In this document: piece by piece, positions 52,128 through 62,000 of the stretch
How the letters are laid out: each line of letters opens with the position of its first letter
How positions within the stretch are numbered: the stretch's first letter is position 1
Source: Mesorhizobium sp. M8A.F.Ca.ET.218.01.1.1
Lineage (GTDB): Bacteria; Pseudomonadota; Alphaproteobacteria; Rhizobiales; Rhizobiaceae
Assembly: GCF_004791165.1 (NCBI RefSeq)
Contig: NZ_SRUZ01000010.1
Span: forward strand, 62,001-126,000
DNA length: 64,000 nucleotides
Direction of reading: 5' to 3'
Notes under the pieces: model-generated
The model's input: the letters and a program-made list of their open reading frames with translations, nothing else
What the model was told of the DNA's origin: nothing
Databases searched by the model: none
Position numbers and translations under genes: made by a program

Positions 52128-52983
52128 GCGATCTTACCCGCGCCTGGACGTCGGTACCACAACGCTTACGGTAGCTTTGTCCTGGATCATCGAGTTTCGC
52201 TTTCTTTCGCCGGGAGATACGGCATCGGACGGCAGCACTGCTCTGTCAAGATCGGGGGGCATTAGAGGCAGCAGGAAGACTTGAAGACATGCTTGAATGG
52301 CAAGCGCTCATGCCCGACGGCTTAGATCTGAGGTCGGTGCGCCGGCGCATTTCCGCTCGCACATTCGTTCACCGCTCCGGGAGGGTCATCTAGCCCCGCG
52401 GCATTCCGCTGAAAATCAAGCCTGACCTGGCTTGCAGACGGGTTGTCCTGAGACGGGCGCCGCATGGCAGTCCTTTCCAAGGTCCTGTCGATTCATTAAA
52501 AGTAGACATCGCTAATGTAATGGCCGCAGGCCGCCTTGCGGCAATAACAGCCGTTCAACCTGGATTCTCGAACAGCCATTCTCTGTCCTAGAGAAGACCT
52601 TCCTTCTAGCGTTGGGTCCGCGTTGGAAGGTGACGGTTACAGTATGCGGGCCGATGCCAGAAAGTATCTGCACATCTAGATCAGCGGATTGCAATTAATC
52701 TAATGAAAAATCATAATTTATTCCATTCAAAGTATATATAGATTTTAGACGTGCTTTCGATAGTACGTTTCAGTGAATGATCAATTGGATTTGCCGACTG
52801 CTTCAGCTATCAAAGAAATACAAGAGCGAAATCATCGAAGATTGCGCAGCTGTTGCTAGTTCAGAGATCGAACAAGAGGCGCGCGAATCGGCTCGAGCCA
52901 AAGAGGATTTCGGCTTGTGGGCCGGGTATTTGTCTGACATAATCCCCGTTTCCGGGTTTTCCACTGGCAATTGGGGCATAGTG
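52128..52983. other. Long upstream region of the GTPase/OmpA operon
   Basis: No supported gene is seen here. From about 52690 the sequence becomes clearly AT-rich (poly-A/T tracts and TATATATAG near 52735), a likely promoter for the plus-strand operon. The frame of the coiled-coil protein stays open from an ATG at 52777, so part of this region may be coding if that start is used. Confidence 0.5.
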
Positions 52984-53649
52984 ATGGCTAAGGAATCTTC
53001 GAGTACCGCGTCTTCAGCAAATAAAGCGGACGCAAATCTGATCGGTAATGCAGAGGGAAATGGACTGAGCTTCATGGCGGGCCAAGCTCGCGAGAGCGGA
53101 GCCCCGGGCGACGCTGTAGGTGTCGACAAGATACGGGATCTGCTGTTCGGCAACCAGATGCAGGACTACGATCGCCGCTTTTCCAAGCTTGAAGAACGGG
53201 TCTTGCAGCGCTTCAAGGATGTTGAATCCGAGGCCAAGCGCAATCTTGAAATGTACGAATCAAATGCGAAGAAGCAGGTCGATTCGCTCGCGACGCAATT
53301 GCGGAACGAAAAAGATGCGCGAGCCGAGGGCGACAAGGAGATCGACCGGAATCTTCGCGAGCAAAATCAGGCACTTGAAAAGCAGGTGCGCGCATTGTCG
53401 GATCAAGTCAGCGAGCTCGAGCGCGATGTTGCAGACCGGATCAATCGAAACGATCATTTGCTGCGTGAGGAAATCAAGCAAAGGATCGAAAGCGTTCAGA
53501 TGCTGATAGAGAAGGTGTTTTCCGATCTCAGCAACGTCAAGACCGACCGCAATCTTTTGGCCGGCCTGTTTGTCGAGGTCGCAAAATGTCTCAATCAGGA
53601 TCCCGTCGGCAGCAAGACCAACTCGGAGCGTGGCTGGAAAGTGAGTTGA
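52984..53649 (+). CDS. Coiled-coil protein, first gene of GTPase/OmpA/cyclase operon
   Basis: A 221-residue soluble protein. A disordered Ser/Ala/Gly-rich head (about 1-50) is followed by DKIRDLLFGNQMQDYDRRFSKLEERVLQRFKDVES, and then a near-continuous coiled coil to about residue 195 (heptads through EKQVRALSDQVSELERDVADRI). A conserved-looking tail DRNLLAGLFVEVAKCLNQ ends it. There is no signal or membrane segment. I chose the ATG at 52984 because the region before it lacks conserved features; an ATG at 52777 in frame would give 290 residues. It lies 7 bases before the OmpA-domain gene and could scaffold the GTPase with that membrane protein. No known family name is recognised. Confidence 0.75.
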   Translation: MAKESSSTASSANKADANLIGNAEGNGLSFMAGQARESGAPGDAVGVDKIRDLLFGNQMQDYDRRFSKLEERVLQRFKDVESEAKRNLEMYESNAKKQVDSLATQLRNEKDARAEGDKEIDRNLREQNQALEKQVRALSDQVSELERDVADRINRNDHLLREEIKQRIESVQMLIEKVFSDLSNVKTDRNLLAGLFVEVAKCLNQDPVGSKTNSERGWKVS

Positions 53650-53656
53650 TCGGAAC

Positions 53657-56600
53657 TTGACGTCAACCGTCGACCCAATCAGCCTTCCAAAAAAAGCAGC
53701 TTCGAACGATACAGGGATTGATCGCGAGGCTCTCGCTAAGCTTTTGGTCGAAATAGCCCGGAACGTCGATCCGGACTATCGGGCGCAATTCGAGTCGGTT
53801 CCAACCGCCGACCCTCGCATGGAAGCGCTGCGCCAGTTGCTGGTCGGCCGCGAGATTTCGGAGCTCTCACGCGTCACGGATCTGCTGGACGAACCGGCGC
53901 AGCTTGCGACGGCGGTGGGCGGCGTTCTCCCCAGTGCGGCCGCCCAAGCGCCGCATGCGCAACTCGGCGAGGCCCTCGCACCGGCCGTCGAGCGGGCCGT
54001 GCAACGCTCGATCCAGAAGAGCCCGCGTACTCTGACGGATATATTGTATCCGGTGTTTCTGCCGGCAATTCGCAAGTCGATCGGAGAAAAGATCGACCAG
54101 ACCTTTCAGTCGCTAAATGAAACTCTACGACATATATTCACTTGGCATGGTCTCAAGTGGAGAGTGGAAGCTTGGAGAACCGGTGCCAGCTTCTCGGAAG
54201 TCGTTCTGAAGCATTCTCTCGTCTATCGCGTAGAGCATGTTTTTCTCATCAACCGCAATTCCGGGCTCTTGATAGCGCATGTTACGGCCGATAACGCAAC
54301 CAGCGAGGATCCTCAGCTCATTTCCTCGATGCTCAGCGCAATTCAAGATTTTGTGAAGGATTCATTCAACGAGAAAGAACAGAGCGGCCTGGACACGATC
54401 CGCTTTGGCGAGCTTCGTCTCTGGTCGGAAGTCGGACCGCTTGCGACGCTGGTTGCGGTGATCCGGGGAAATCCGCCGGAGGGACTGCATGAAATATTTC
54501 GCGACGTATTGCTTCGCATCCATGACCAAAGCTCGGAGGCTTTAGAGCAGTTTGACGGGGACACCTCGCAGCTGTTCGGCGTAGAGGCGCAGCTGCAGAC
54601 CTGCGTTGAGCTGAAGCAGGAGGATACAAACCAGGGATTTCCGTGGCTGGTGGTGGCTCTGGTTGCGCTGATTTTGATTCTGGGGGGTGCCTGGTTCTTT
54701 CTTTCCTGGCAAACCGGGCAGCGCTGGCAGGCCTATGTGTCGCGCTTGGTGGCCGAGCCAGGCATCATCGTTGCCGAGCAAAATATAAGCGGTGGCCAAT
54801 TCTATATTGCCGGCCTCCGCGATCCGCTTGCCGCCGACCCGCAAGCGCTGTTGTCGGGAACCGAGGTCGATCCCGCGCGCGTGCATGCGCAGTGGCAGTT
54901 CTATGAGAGTCTCGAGCCTCAGTTCGTGTTGAAGCGGCTGACGGCGTCGCTGGTGCCGCCAGAGTCGGTGCGGCTTTCGGTGGTCAATGATCGCATCGTT
55001 GCCGAGGGCGAGGCCACTGGCACCTGGATCGACCAGGCGCGCGCAGCGGCTCGACGGCTTTCGGCAGGCGGACCGGAATTCGACATCTCCAAGGTTCGTG
55101 ATGTGAGCCCCGAAGCACGCGCGGCGGAGCGCTGGCAAGCCTATGTGTCGCGCTTGGCGGCCGAGCCGGGCATCATCGTTGCCGAGCAAAATATACGCGA
55201 CGGCCAATTCTACGTTTCCGGCCTGAGAGACCCGCTTGCCGCCGACCCACAGTCGCTGCTGTCCGGAACGCAGGTCGATCCCGCCCGCGTTCATTCGCAG
55301 TGGCAATCCTATCAGAGCCTTGAGCCGGAGTTCGTGTTGAAGCGGCTGACGGCGTCGCTCTATCCGCCGAAATCGGTTCAGCTTTCGATCGTCGAGAATC
55401 GCATCGTTGCCGAGGGCGAGGCTCCCGGCGCCTGGATCGACCGGGCGCAGGCCGCCGCCCGGCAGCTTTCAGCAGGCGGGCCGGTATTCGATATTTCCAG
55501 GGTCCGTGACCCCGAAGAACGCGCGGCGGAGCACTGGCAGGCCTACGTGTCGCGACTGGGCACCCAGCCGGGCATCATCGTTGCCGAACAAAGGATACGC
55601 GACGGCGAATTCTACATTTCCGGCCTGAGAGACCCGCTTGGCGCCGACCCGCAGTCGCTGTTGTCGGGAACCGAGGTCGATCCCGCACTGGTTCATTCGC
55701 AGTGGCAATTCTATCAGAGCCTTGAACCGGAGTTCGTGTTGAAGCGGCTGACGGCGTCGCTCTATCCGCCGAAATCGGTTCGGTTTTCGATCGTCGAGAA
55801 TCGCATCGTTGCCGAGGGTGAGGCTCCCGATACCTGGATAGATCGAGCGCGCGCAGCGGCCCGACAGCTTTCGGTAGGCGGACCGGAATTCGACATCTCC
55901 AAGGTTCGTGATGTGAGTCCCGAAGCGCGCGAGGCGGAGCATTGGCAGTATTATGTGGCGCGACTTGAGGCCCAATCGGGAATCATCGTCGCCCAACAAC
56001 GGACGAGCGGCGGACAATTCTACATTTCCGGCCTGAGAGACCCGCTTGCCGCCGACCCGCAAGCTCTGCTGTCCGGAACGCAGGTTGATCCTGCCCGCGT
56101 TCATTCACAGTGGCAATTCTATCAGAGCCTTGATCCGAAGTTCGTGGTGAAGCGGCTGACGGCGTCGCTGTCCCCGCCGAAATCGGTTCAGCTTTCGATC
56201 ATCCAGGGTCGCATCGTCGCCGTGGGTGAGGCTCCTGCCGGCTGGATCAGCCGGGCGCAAGCCGCCTCCGAACAGCTTTCGGCGGACGGAGTGGTTCTGG
56301 ATGTCTCGCAGCTGCGTGAGCTGAACCTTGCAGAACTTAATTCTTTGAGAGACGCCATCCAGACGACCGATATTTTCTTCTCTTCCGGCAAAGTCGTGCC
56401 GGGACCGGAGCAGCTGCCGGTTCTCGACAGGTTGGCGGATCAGATAAAGGAATTCGCCCAAAATGCCCGCAAGTCAGGCGTAACAGCGCGGTTCATGTTG
56501 ACCGGCCATTCGGACACCACGGGCCGTGAGACGGCCAACGCATCGATCAGCGCCGCCCGCGCCGAGACAGTTCGTGCGCTTCTCAACAAGCGCGGCGTCG

Positions 56601-56716
56601 CTCCAGAACTGCTGCAGGTTCGGGGCGCGGGCACTTTTGAGCCGCTGGTGCCTGAAAATAGTCAGGCCGGGAGCTCCACCAATCGCCGGGTTTCGATTAC
56701 TGTGAATCTGGACTAG
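53657..56716 (+). CDS. Transmembrane OmpA-domain protein with cytoplasmic roadblock/longin-like region and four repeats
   Basis: A 1019-residue protein with a TTG start 7 bases after the previous stop; no in-frame ATG occurs before about codon 55. Residues 1-325 are cytoplasmic. The part around 185-300 (HVFLINRNSGLLIAHV, ISSMLSAIQDFVKDSF, GLHEIFRDVLLRIHDQ) resembles a roadblock/longin sensor fold by pattern. One membrane span lies at about 327-350 (WLVVALVALILILGGAWFF). Four repeats of 134-136 residues begin at about 356, 492, 626 and 762 (WQAYVSRL..PGIIVAEQ, GLRDPLAADP..LLSG, PPKSVQLSIV). The C-terminus (about 905-1019) is an OmpA peptidoglycan-binding domain (LTGHSDTTGRETANASISAAR, NRRVSI). 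It could link the cell wall to the cytoplasmic GTPase encoded next. Confidence 0.85.
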   Translation: MTSTVDPISLPKKAASNDTGIDREALAKLLVEIARNVDPDYRAQFESVPTADPRMEALRQLLVGREISELSRVTDLLDEPAQLATAVGGVLPSAAAQAPHAQLGEALAPAVERAVQRSIQKSPRTLTDILYPVFLPAIRKSIGEKIDQTFQSLNETLRHIFTWHGLKWRVEAWRTGASFSEVVLKHSLVYRVEHVFLINRNSGLLIAHVTADNATSEDPQLISSMLSAIQDFVKDSFNEKEQSGLDTIRFGELRLWSEVGPLATLVAVIRGNPPEGLHEIFRDVLLRIHDQSSEALEQFDGDTSQLFGVEAQLQTCVELKQEDTNQGFPWLVVALVALILILGGAWFFLSWQTGQRWQAYVSRLVAEPGIIVAEQNISGGQFYIAGLRDPLAADPQALLSGTEVDPARVHAQWQFYESLEPQFVLKRLTASLVPPESVRLSVVNDRIVAEGEATGTWIDQARAAARRLSAGGPEFDISKVRDVSPEARAAERWQAYVSRLAAEPGIIVAEQNIRDGQFYVSGLRDPLAADPQSLLSGTQVDPARVHSQWQSYQSLEPEFVLKRLTASLYPPKSVQLSIVENRIVAEGEAPGAWIDRAQAAARQLSAGGPVFDISRVRDPEERAAEHWQAYVSRLGTQPGIIVAEQRIRDGEFYISGLRDPLGADPQSLLSGTEVDPALVHSQWQFYQSLEPEFVLKRLTASLYPPKSVRFSIVENRIVAEGEAPDTWIDRARAAARQLSVGGPEFDISKVRDVSPEAREAEHWQYYVARLEAQSGIIVAQQRTSGGQFYISGLRDPLAADPQALLSGTQVDPARVHSQWQFYQSLDPKFVVKRLTASLSPPKSVQLSIIQGRIVAVGEAPAGWISRAQAASEQLSADGVVLDVSQLRELNLAELNSLRDAIQTTDIFFSSGKVVPGPEQLPVLDRLADQIKEFAQNARKSGVTARFMLTGHSDTTGRETANASISAARAETVRALLNKRGVAPELLQVRGAGTFEPLVPENSQAGSSTNRRVSITVNLD

Positions 56717-56727
56717 TGGAGCCCAAG

Positions 56728-57222
56728 ATGTTGCAAAAGAAAATCTGCATGCTGGGCGGGTTCTCTGTCGGGAAGACGAGTCTGGTGCGCAGGTATGTGC
56801 AGAGCATCTTTTCAGAAACCTACCTGACCACGGTGGGCGTGAAGATCGACAAGAAGAATGTCGTGCTCCCGGACAAAACCGTGGATCTGATTTTGTGGGA
56901 TTTAGCCGGTGAAGACGATATCGGCTCATTCCGTGTCAGCTATGTGCGAGGTGCAACCGGGCTTGTGCTTGTCGTCGATGGTACGCGCGCCGCCACTCTT
57001 GCCGTGGCGCTCACGCTGCGCGAACGGGTCGAGGCCGAATTCGGCGCCATGCCGTTTGTATTGCTGTTCAACAAATCCGATCTGGCCGATCGGTGGGCAA
57101 TATCGGATAGTGAGATTGACGAACTGAGGCAACGTGGATGGCAAATCTATCTAACAAGTGCGCTTTCGGGTGAACATGTTGATGATGCATTTCGTCAACT
57201 TGCTTTAATGGTCACCAAATAG
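56728..57222 (+). CDS. Rab/Arf-like small GTPase
   Basis: A 164-residue Ras-superfamily GTPase. All G motifs are present: P-loop G10-GFSV-G15-K16-T17-S, switch I Thr35 (TTVGVKID), G3 D58-L-A-G61, G4 N115-K-S-D118 and G5 T143-S-A. The residue after G3, Gln61 in Ras, is Glu62 here, so intrinsic hydrolysis may be slow. There is no C-terminal Cys for lipidation (ends VTK). The ATG at 56728 has GGAG 6 bases upstream, better than the GTG at 56716 that overlaps the previous stop. It lies between the membrane OmpA protein and a cyclase gene 3 bases downstream, suggesting it relays a signal between them. Confidence 0.9.
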   Translation: MLQKKICMLGGFSVGKTSLVRRYVQSIFSETYLTTVGVKIDKKNVVLPDKTVDLILWDLAGEDDIGSFRVSYVRGATGLVLVVDGTRAATLAVALTLRERVEAEFGAMPFVLLFNKSDLADRWAISDSEIDELRQRGWQIYLTSALSGEHVDDAFRQLALMVTK

Positions 57223-57225
57223 ATC

Positions 57226-58296
57226 ATGCATGGATTGCCAAAAGAGGTTGGAAACTGGATTTTCAATTTCTTCTACAGCGGGCATTCTGTCGCATATCTG
57301 AAAATCGACACTCAGCTTTGCATCGCTGCGAAGGGCGGCAATGTTGAGCATTACGGGCTCTCATCGCTTCGCATCGGCGAGCCTGTTGCCGAGCAGCTTG
57401 AATTCATGGAAGGATTGCTGCCTTGCCCGGAGCTTCCGTTTCACATTGCCATGATCGAACTGCCCAGCGGGTGTGTCGCCGACCTTCATTTTTTTGCTGA
57501 CGATGCCTGCGTGTGGCTGCTCTTTCTTGACGCCACTGCCGAACGCGACAATAGGCAGCGGCTTCAACAAAAGGCTTATGAAATGACACTCCTGCAAGAG
57601 AGGGAGCGTCAACTCAACGAGAAATTACAATCGACGAACGAGGCATTGAGGAAGAGCCAGGAGGGATTGGCGCGTGAATACCAGCGCGCCGAAGCCCTGC
57701 TCCTCAACATTCTTCCGGCGTCGATCGCGGAGCGGTTGAAAGCGCACAAAAAAATTGCTGACAACCACGCGGAAGTGAGTGTGCTTTTTGCCGACATAGT
57801 CGGTTTTACGGAACGAGCGCGGAGCGTCGGAGCCGTGACGACGCTCGCTATTTTAAATTACTTCTTCAAGGCCGCGGATCGGCTCTCGGAACGATATGGC
57901 TGCGAAAAGATCAAGACAATCGGCGATTGTGTGATGGTGGTCGCCGGCCTGCCCACCGCGCGATCCGACCATGCAAAGGCCCTCACACGCTATGCACTCG
58001 AGCTGCGCAAGGCGGTTAGGCGCGAACGCTTCGCAGGAGAACCGCTGAGACTCAGAATCGGAATTCACTCAGGCCCAATCGTCGCGGGCGTCATAGGCAA
58101 GAGGCGGTTCGCCTATGACCTGTGGGGCGAGACCGTTAATCTCGCCTCGCGTATTCAAACGTCCGCGGAGCCCGATGAAATCCGCATTTCGGATGCAACT
58201 CGCCAAATGCTTGGGCCAAATTTTGCTTGCGACCCACTCGAGGAAACGGAATTGCGTGGTGCAGGCCGCGTGCGAATGTGGCGGCTCCCGGCCTGA
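57226..58296 (+). CDS. Class III adenylate cyclase with N-terminal sensor and coiled coil
   Basis: A 356-residue soluble cyclase. Residues 1 to about 105 form a PAS-like sensor; a coiled coil (about 105-160) and the LLLNILPASIAERLK linker lead to a complete catalytic domain. Metal residues are Asp190 (VLFADIVGFTE) and Asp234 (TIGDCVMVV). The adenine-selecting pair is Lys228 and Asp298, and the transition-state pair is Asn305 and Arg309 (YDLWGETVNLASR), so ATP is the predicted substrate. It starts 3 bases after the GTPase stop, the last gene of the operon, and is the likely output enzyme. The N-terminal region lacks obvious cofactor ligands. Confidence 0.92.
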   Translation: MHGLPKEVGNWIFNFFYSGHSVAYLKIDTQLCIAAKGGNVEHYGLSSLRIGEPVAEQLEFMEGLLPCPELPFHIAMIELPSGCVADLHFFADDACVWLLFLDATAERDNRQRLQQKAYEMTLLQERERQLNEKLQSTNEALRKSQEGLAREYQRAEALLLNILPASIAERLKAHKKIADNHAEVSVLFADIVGFTERARSVGAVTTLAILNYFFKAADRLSERYGCEKIKTIGDCVMVVAGLPTARSDHAKALTRYALELRKAVRRERFAGEPLRLRIGIHSGPIVAGVIGKRRFAYDLWGETVNLASRIQTSAEPDEIRISDATRQMLGPNFACDPLEETELRGAGRVRMWRLPA

Positions 58297-58356
58297 TTGC
58301 CGCTTAGCAATGCCGACCCCTGGAGCCCACGCATCTCAAGCCCATATTCCGACAGT

Positions 58357-59037
58357 CTATTGGGCGACTTGGGACACGGCTGACATCAGCTCCTGCGGGT
58401 TTGGCGCCCCAAACATGTAACGCCCACCCTCTGGAACCTCCGTGAAGCTCCAGCGGACGATCCCCTGCCTGTCCAGCAGGAACTGACCGATCAGTTGTCC
58501 GTGTCCGGTTGCCATCATCTGCTCGTCGGCTTCGGTGACTTCGTAATGGTCCTTGTTGTTGAGGATTTCGCTGGCGGAAAAAGGATCCATAGGACCGGGC
58601 AACTCGCCTGGCACGTCGACCCGCATATCCTGTGCCGCTGCCATCGAGACCCTGTACGGCCAGTTCGTCTCGTCTTGGGTGAATTCGAGATTGGGCAGTC
58701 CAAAAGCACGATGTGAAGCGCGTTCCGGGTCGGAGGCCGCCAGCAGATTCGGCATCGGATGGTAGCGGAAATAGAGACGCGCCCGTTCGATCGGCGTGTT
58801 GACCACCGTCAGGCTCTCCACGCCCTTTTCGCGCAGTTCCGGATCAAGCCGCGCCTGGGCGGCGATGTGGCGCCGGCAAAACGCACAATGCAGACCTCGA
58901 AACAGGCCGACCAGAACCGGTCTTTGTCCGCGGAAGTCGTCGAGCGCGATCTTGCCTTCCTGGGTAATGGCATCGAGTACCACGTTCGGCGCACGGTCGC
59001 CCGGTTGAAGCGGCACCAAGTCACTAGGCGCGGACAT
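58357..59037 (-). CDS. AhpC/TSA-family thioredoxin-fold peroxidase-like protein
   Basis: A 226-residue thioredoxin-fold protein with a CxxC site at Cys51 and Cys54 (FRGLHCAFCRRHI) after PGDRAPNVVLDAITQEGKIALDDFRG, the usual AhpC/TSA opening. CxxC in place of the usual peroxiredoxin PxxxTxxC suggests a disulfide reductase or an atypical peroxidase. The start at 59037 has GGAGG 6 bases upstream. It is 19 bases downstream of the large cyclase gene, so they are probably cotranscribed. It converges on the GTPase operon. Confidence 0.88.
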   Translation of the reverse strand: MSAPSDLVPLQPGDRAPNVVLDAITQEGKIALDDFRGQRPVLVGLFRGLHCAFCRRHIAAQARLDPELREKGVESLTVVNTPIERARLYFRYHPMPNLLAASDPERASHRAFGLPNLEFTQDETNWPYRVSMAAAQDMRVDVPGELPGPMDPFSASEILNNKDHYEVTEADEQMMATGHGQLIGQFLLDRQGIVRWSFTEVPEGGRYMFGAPNPQELMSAVSQVAQ

Positions 59038-59056
59038 TTCCAACCTCCAACCCCGG

Positions 59057-62000
59057 CTAGTCGAGAAAAGGCAGCACCACAAGCGCTTCCGGGTCGAGCC
59101 CGTGCTGGGCGCATATACCCTGCGCCAGGGAAAAGTAGCGTTCGGCCTCGGCCAGATTGTCGAGGTCGAGATTAAGCGTTGCGAGACCATCATAGCACGG
59201 AAACAGCAATTGGGGTTCGCCCGTTTCGCGGGCGACGTCCAGTGCTTCGTGGAACAAGCCGACCGCCAGTTCCGGACGGCCGTTGCACTGGTGGATCTGC
59301 CCAAGCACGATCAACGGCACCGGCAGGTGCTCGCGCTGGTCGAGCGCCCGGTCGATCTCGATGGCCTTCTCGGCAGCAGGCACGCCCTCCGTTGGACAGC
59401 GATCCGTGAAAGTACAACAAGCGACCGCCAGATTGGCGAGGAGGCGCGCCTGAAAACCCTGATCGCCAATATGGCGCGCCACCTCCAGACCGCGCCGGCA
59501 GACCTCCATCGCCTTTGCCGGATCGATGGTCGTGTAAAGCACGCCGAGATTGGTGTAGCCGCGACACGCCGCGCCCAGCAGACCGGCGGCCTCGGCCAAT
59601 TCAATGCTACGCTCGACCTGACCCACGGCTTCACGGTTTCGGCCGAGGCGGGCCAGCGCAACGGCCTTGGTGTTAAGTGCCTCGGCGGTCACGAGGGTGG
59701 CGTCATCGGAGACCTGTTCCGTTGTCAGACTGCGTACGCAATCGAGCGCCGCGTCCGCCCATCTTGCCGCGAGAGCGTGATCTCCGCTCCGGAATGCCTG
59801 CCGGCCGCGTTCCTGCCAGAGATGCGCCTGCTCGATCGGGGCATCCGCTCCATCAAGGAGCGCCGCCGCTTCAGCATAGCGGGATTCCGCTTTGTCCCGC
59901 TTGCCGACGTCCCAGAGCAGCCGACCGATCTTGCGCAAAACGCGCGCCGACGCGACGCGGTCTGCTGACCCGCGGTACGCCTGCAACACCGCCTCGTAGT
60001 GGCGGTGCGCGATCTCGCGGCGGCCTGCCGGGCCGCTCAAATCGGCAATGCGCTCTGCAATTGCCAGTTTGAGCGGTGTTTGCCCGGTCGCGCCCAACGC
60101 GGTCAGGGCTCGGTCGTAGAAACGAAGGGCGTCGTCATTGGCGTATATCATGCGAGCGCGATCTCCCGCCGCCTGAAGGTAATGCGCGCCCTTCTCCCGC
60201 TCGGCGCTCTGTGCGAAATGATGACCGAGCACGGCCAAATCCTCGAGCCGTTCCGGCTTGTCGCCGCACAGTTGCTCCAGGGCGACACCGACACGGCCGT
60301 GGATGTCGGTCCGGCGTTGCAGGAGCAGGTTCTGGTAGATCACGTCCTGCAGCAATGTTTGCGTAAAGCGGTAGCTTTGCGACGAGACCGAGCCTGATCC
60401 GGCAACTTCTTCGATGATCTCCGCATCGCAAAGCAGTTCGCAGCCGGCCTCCAGCCGGCCGGGATCGGCCGTCACGGTTTTCAGAAGCGTGGCATCGAAG
60501 CGCGGGCCGATTACCGCGGCTTCCTGGGCTAACCGGCGCACCTCCTGGGGCAGCCGGTCGACACGAGCAAGCAACATTGCCTGGATGGTGGCGGGAATGC
60601 CGGTTGCGACTTCGCCCGCCACCGTCCGCCATCGCTGGCCTTCGCGCATCAATACACCGCGATCGATAAGGCCGCGAACGATCTCCTCGATAAAAAGCGG
60701 GTTGCCGCCGGCGCGCTCAAGGATCTGGTCGAGAAGCCCGCCCGCGGAGTTTACCCAGCTATCGCCGAAAAGTGCTGCCACCATGCTACGTCCGTCATGG
60801 CTGCTGAGCGGCGAAAGCCTGAGCGCTGTGTGACTGACCCGGCTTGAGTCGAGCTGATCGTTGTCCGGCGCCGGACGATGCGTGACCAGCAGCATCAACC
60901 GCGTGCGCTCCAGCCTGTCCATCACGAAACGCAGTGCCTCGAGCGATACGGCGTCGGCCCAGTGCAGGTCTTCGACGACGATCAGCAGCGGCGACAACGC
61001 AAGCCGCCGTTCGATGATTGTGCGGACCGCGTAGAGAATTTGCCGCCGCAACTGCTCGGGCTCGACATGCTGCAAGGTGGCATCGGGGTCGCCAAGGCCG
61101 AGCACATGATAGAGCAAAGGCATCAGCCGCTTCGCCTCGTCGCCCTGCAGGCCGAGATCGGTCAGCAAGGCTGCGAGCTTCCCCCGCATTTCGTCCCCAT
61201 TGTCGTTTTGCATCATCCCGGCAGCGCTGCGCACCACTGCGCCCAGGGCGCCAAATGATTGTTCGCCCAGCGGTGAGCACGTGGCCTGTCGCACGGCGAC
61301 GTTGCGAAAACGATCGTCGTCGCCGACCCGGGTGACGAACTCCCTCACCAGCCGCGATTTCCCGATACCGGCTTCTCCGACGAGGCGGACAAGTTGGGCC
61401 GAGCCGCCGCACGCCTGGTCGAGGCTCGCCAGCATTCTGTTGAGTTCCGCATCACGGCCTATTATCGGCGCACTGAGGCCGAGCGCCTCGAGCCCACGCG
61501 CCGCACGCGGCGCCGCAAGCGGTGCATCGAGTCGATGGACGAGAACACTGCCAGCCTTGCCGCGAAGCACGACATCACCCATCGACTCGTAAGAGAAGGC
61601 ATGTCGGGTCAGCCTGTGCGTGAGCTCGCCCACCAGCACCTCACCGGGTGCGGCCAGCGATTGCAGGCGTTGCGCCGTATTCACCGTGTCGCCGGTCACC
61701 GAATAGGATTTGGCGGCGCCGATGCCCAATCCTCCAGTAACGACCGGACCAGTGTTTATGCCGATGTGGAGTAGGAGAGGCGAGCCGGAGTAGGGGGTGC
61801 TTTCGCCCAGCCGCGCCGTCCGGGCGATCATGTCGAGAGCGGCGCGAAGCGCACGTTCCGGATCGTCCTCATGCGCGACCGGCGCACCGAACAAGGCGAG
61901 CAGTGCATCGCCGATGAATTTGTCGACGAAACCACCAAAGTTTCGCACGGCCGCCGTCAATTCCTTGAACAGTTCGTTCTGCAGCGTTTGCATGACCTCG

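Noticed and set aside
52777..52983. Longer N-terminus (69 residues) for the coiled-coil protein
   Set aside because: The frame is open but shows no conserved feature; kept only as an alternative start.
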